From assembly GCA_028282705.1 (NCBI GenBank), contig JANQHI010000084.1, forward strand, positions 1-64,000: DNA of 64,000 bases. The letters run 5' to 3'. Shown here one piece after another: positions 63,138 through 64,000 of the stretch. A program made the translations under genes and the position numbers. Positions within the stretch are counted from its first letter, which is position 1, and each line of letters begins with the position of its first letter. This DNA comes from Prolixibacteraceae bacterium. GTDB lineage: Bacteria; Bacteroidota; Bacteroidia; Bacteroidales; Prolixibacteraceae. Under the pieces are notes generated by a model. The model did not search any database, was not told the DNA's origin, and saw only the letters and a list, made by a program, of their open reading frames with translations.

Positions 63138-63584
63138 TTAGGCCTGCATAGGCTTATTATTATTTTTTACTTTCTGAATTTCTGATTCTATGAGTTTAGT
63201 GTGTAATGTGCTAATTTTTAGCCAGCTTAAAGCATGGTCAATGGTTGAGAAAATTTTATATTTGCTTGCATCCAGGTTAGCCATTGATGTAAATATCATG
63301 CCTTTTACAACTTGTTCAGGGCTTTTTGTTAACCCAGCAGACCTGGGGCTTGCTAATTTTAAATCATTAATAACAAAATTAAGGTACTGTATTGTTTCTT
63401 CAGTAGTAATAACAATTTCAGCATCCCTTGAATCAATTAGTGTGGAAAAACCAGGGCTAAAGTCTGGGTCTTTTATTATCCTCTTCTTTAAATTTTTCAG
63501 CCCCCAAAGTGTGAGGTCTTTCTTATGTACCTGGATAATAAGTTCTAATTCTTTAATGATTAAATATTCATTGAAACTCTTCAT
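63138..63584 (-). CDS. Conserved hypothetical protein
   Basis: 148 aa. The alternating pattern of helices and strands ('LKNLKKRIIKDPDFSPGFST', 'LIDSRDAEIVITTEETIQYL', 'VVKGMIFTSMANLDASKYKI') resembles SpoIIAA/STAS-like small domains found in Bacteroidota, without signal peptide. I cannot assign a function. It is monocistronic and AT-rich. Confidence 0.55.
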   Translation of the reverse strand: MKSFNEYLIIKELELIIQVHKKDLTLWGLKNLKKRIIKDPDFSPGFSTLIDSRDAEIVITTEETIQYLNFVINDLKLASPRSAGLTKSPEQVVKGMIFTSMANLDASKYKIFSTIDHALSWLKISTLHTKLIESEIQKVKNNNKPMQA

Positions 63585-64000
63585 AATTGGCCTTCTTCTC
63601 TTTTATAACCTGGTTGATTTATTTGCTGTTGAGGCTGATCCTTGATGATATAACCATCTCCTTCAGGGGTATTGAGTTATTGGTTTTTCCCCAATAGTTT
63701 TTTAAATAAGCTTTTGTTGGTTTTTTATGTTTTAGGTTATCAAATTTTACATTTAGCACAACAAATATTAGTGGCATTACAGGAGTATGGTTTAGTTTAT
63801 AATTTTAAAATATTAATAACTGACGTTAAAACGGGCTTATAACAAATATACCATTTATTCAAGAGGAGATTGTTTTTAAAAAAGAAATAATTTGGAGAGT
63901 TATTAACATAAAAGATGGCTTATTGGTTGTAATTTTCTATTTTGCCTCTTTTTATATATGTTTATTATTTATTGGATAATGATCATTTGTTTATTATTGA
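63585..64000. other. AT-rich end of window
   Basis: No gene, RNA or clear structure was seen in these 416 bases. The upstream region of the minus-strand hypothetical gene is included. Confidence 0.45.

Noticed and set aside
1-64000. tRNA, rRNA or CRISPR features
   Set aside because: No cloverleaf with a GTTCRANTC arm, no rRNA segment and no evenly spaced repeat array was found; the only periodic repeats are the four MraZ-box units.

Overview
The window is chromosomal DNA from a low-GC Gram-negative member of the Bacteroidota, most likely Cytophagales-like. The evidence is a type IX secretion C-terminal domain, a GLPGLI protein, CarboxypepD-regulatory-like outer-membrane proteins, promoters of the TTTG / TAnnTTTG type, weak Shine-Dalgarno sequences, a Bacteroidota-style FtsZ tail, and a MurE with the DNPR motif of meso-diaminopimelate-adding enzymes. 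No tRNA, rRNA or CRISPR array was seen.

Layout. (1) 1-1075: a decayed IS5-type transposase end and a gene-free stretch ending in a 10-bp-periodic MraZ operator. (2) 1076-17963, plus strand: a complete division and cell-wall (dcw) cluster, mraZ-rsmH-ftsL-ftsI-murE-mraY-murD-ftsW-murG-murC-ftsQ-ftsA-ftsZ1-ftsZ2-yqeY, very tightly packed. It holds two tandem ftsZ genes. (3) 18220-26098, minus strand: nadB-nadC-coaX-TPR protein-lptC-ppiD (NAD and CoA synthesis plus envelope biogenesis), then an orphan groEL fragment and a HAD phosphatase. (4) 27300-33468: marR and a three-gene RND efflux pump operon ending in tolC. (5) 33473-37821: a cassette with an outer-membrane barrel protein, a GLPGLI protein and a small Cys-containing exported peptide, bounded by two copies of the tolC 3' end. 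(6) 37969-46256: S9 peptidase, MazG-like protein, SDR, a BrnT/BrnA-like toxin-antitoxin cassette bounded by 56-bp direct repeats, and a two-component system with a divergent acidic exported protein. (7) 46459-56543: two Tat-exported Gfo/Idh/MocA oxidoreductases, peroxiredoxin plus OsmC, a T9SS-secreted Asp-box repeat protein, a dispanin/DUF2752 pair and lipoproteins. (8) 56546-63584, minus strand: a type II restriction-modification pair, then an AmpG-like permease, a SpoIID-domain protein and a DUF4922 (HIT-like) protein that together look like muropeptide uptake and recycling.

Most striking points. FtsZ2 carries the canonical Bacteroidota FtsZ tail. FtsZ1 instead ends in a basic stretch, a GG and an amphipathic helix that closely parallels the membrane-targeting tail of the adjacent FtsA, which suggests a self-tethering second FtsZ. 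Separately, two accessory cassettes (peptide/receptor and toxin-antitoxin) are each bounded by imperfect copies of the 3' end of a neighbouring host gene. This points to a shared, integrase-free mode of acquisition at gene 3' ends.
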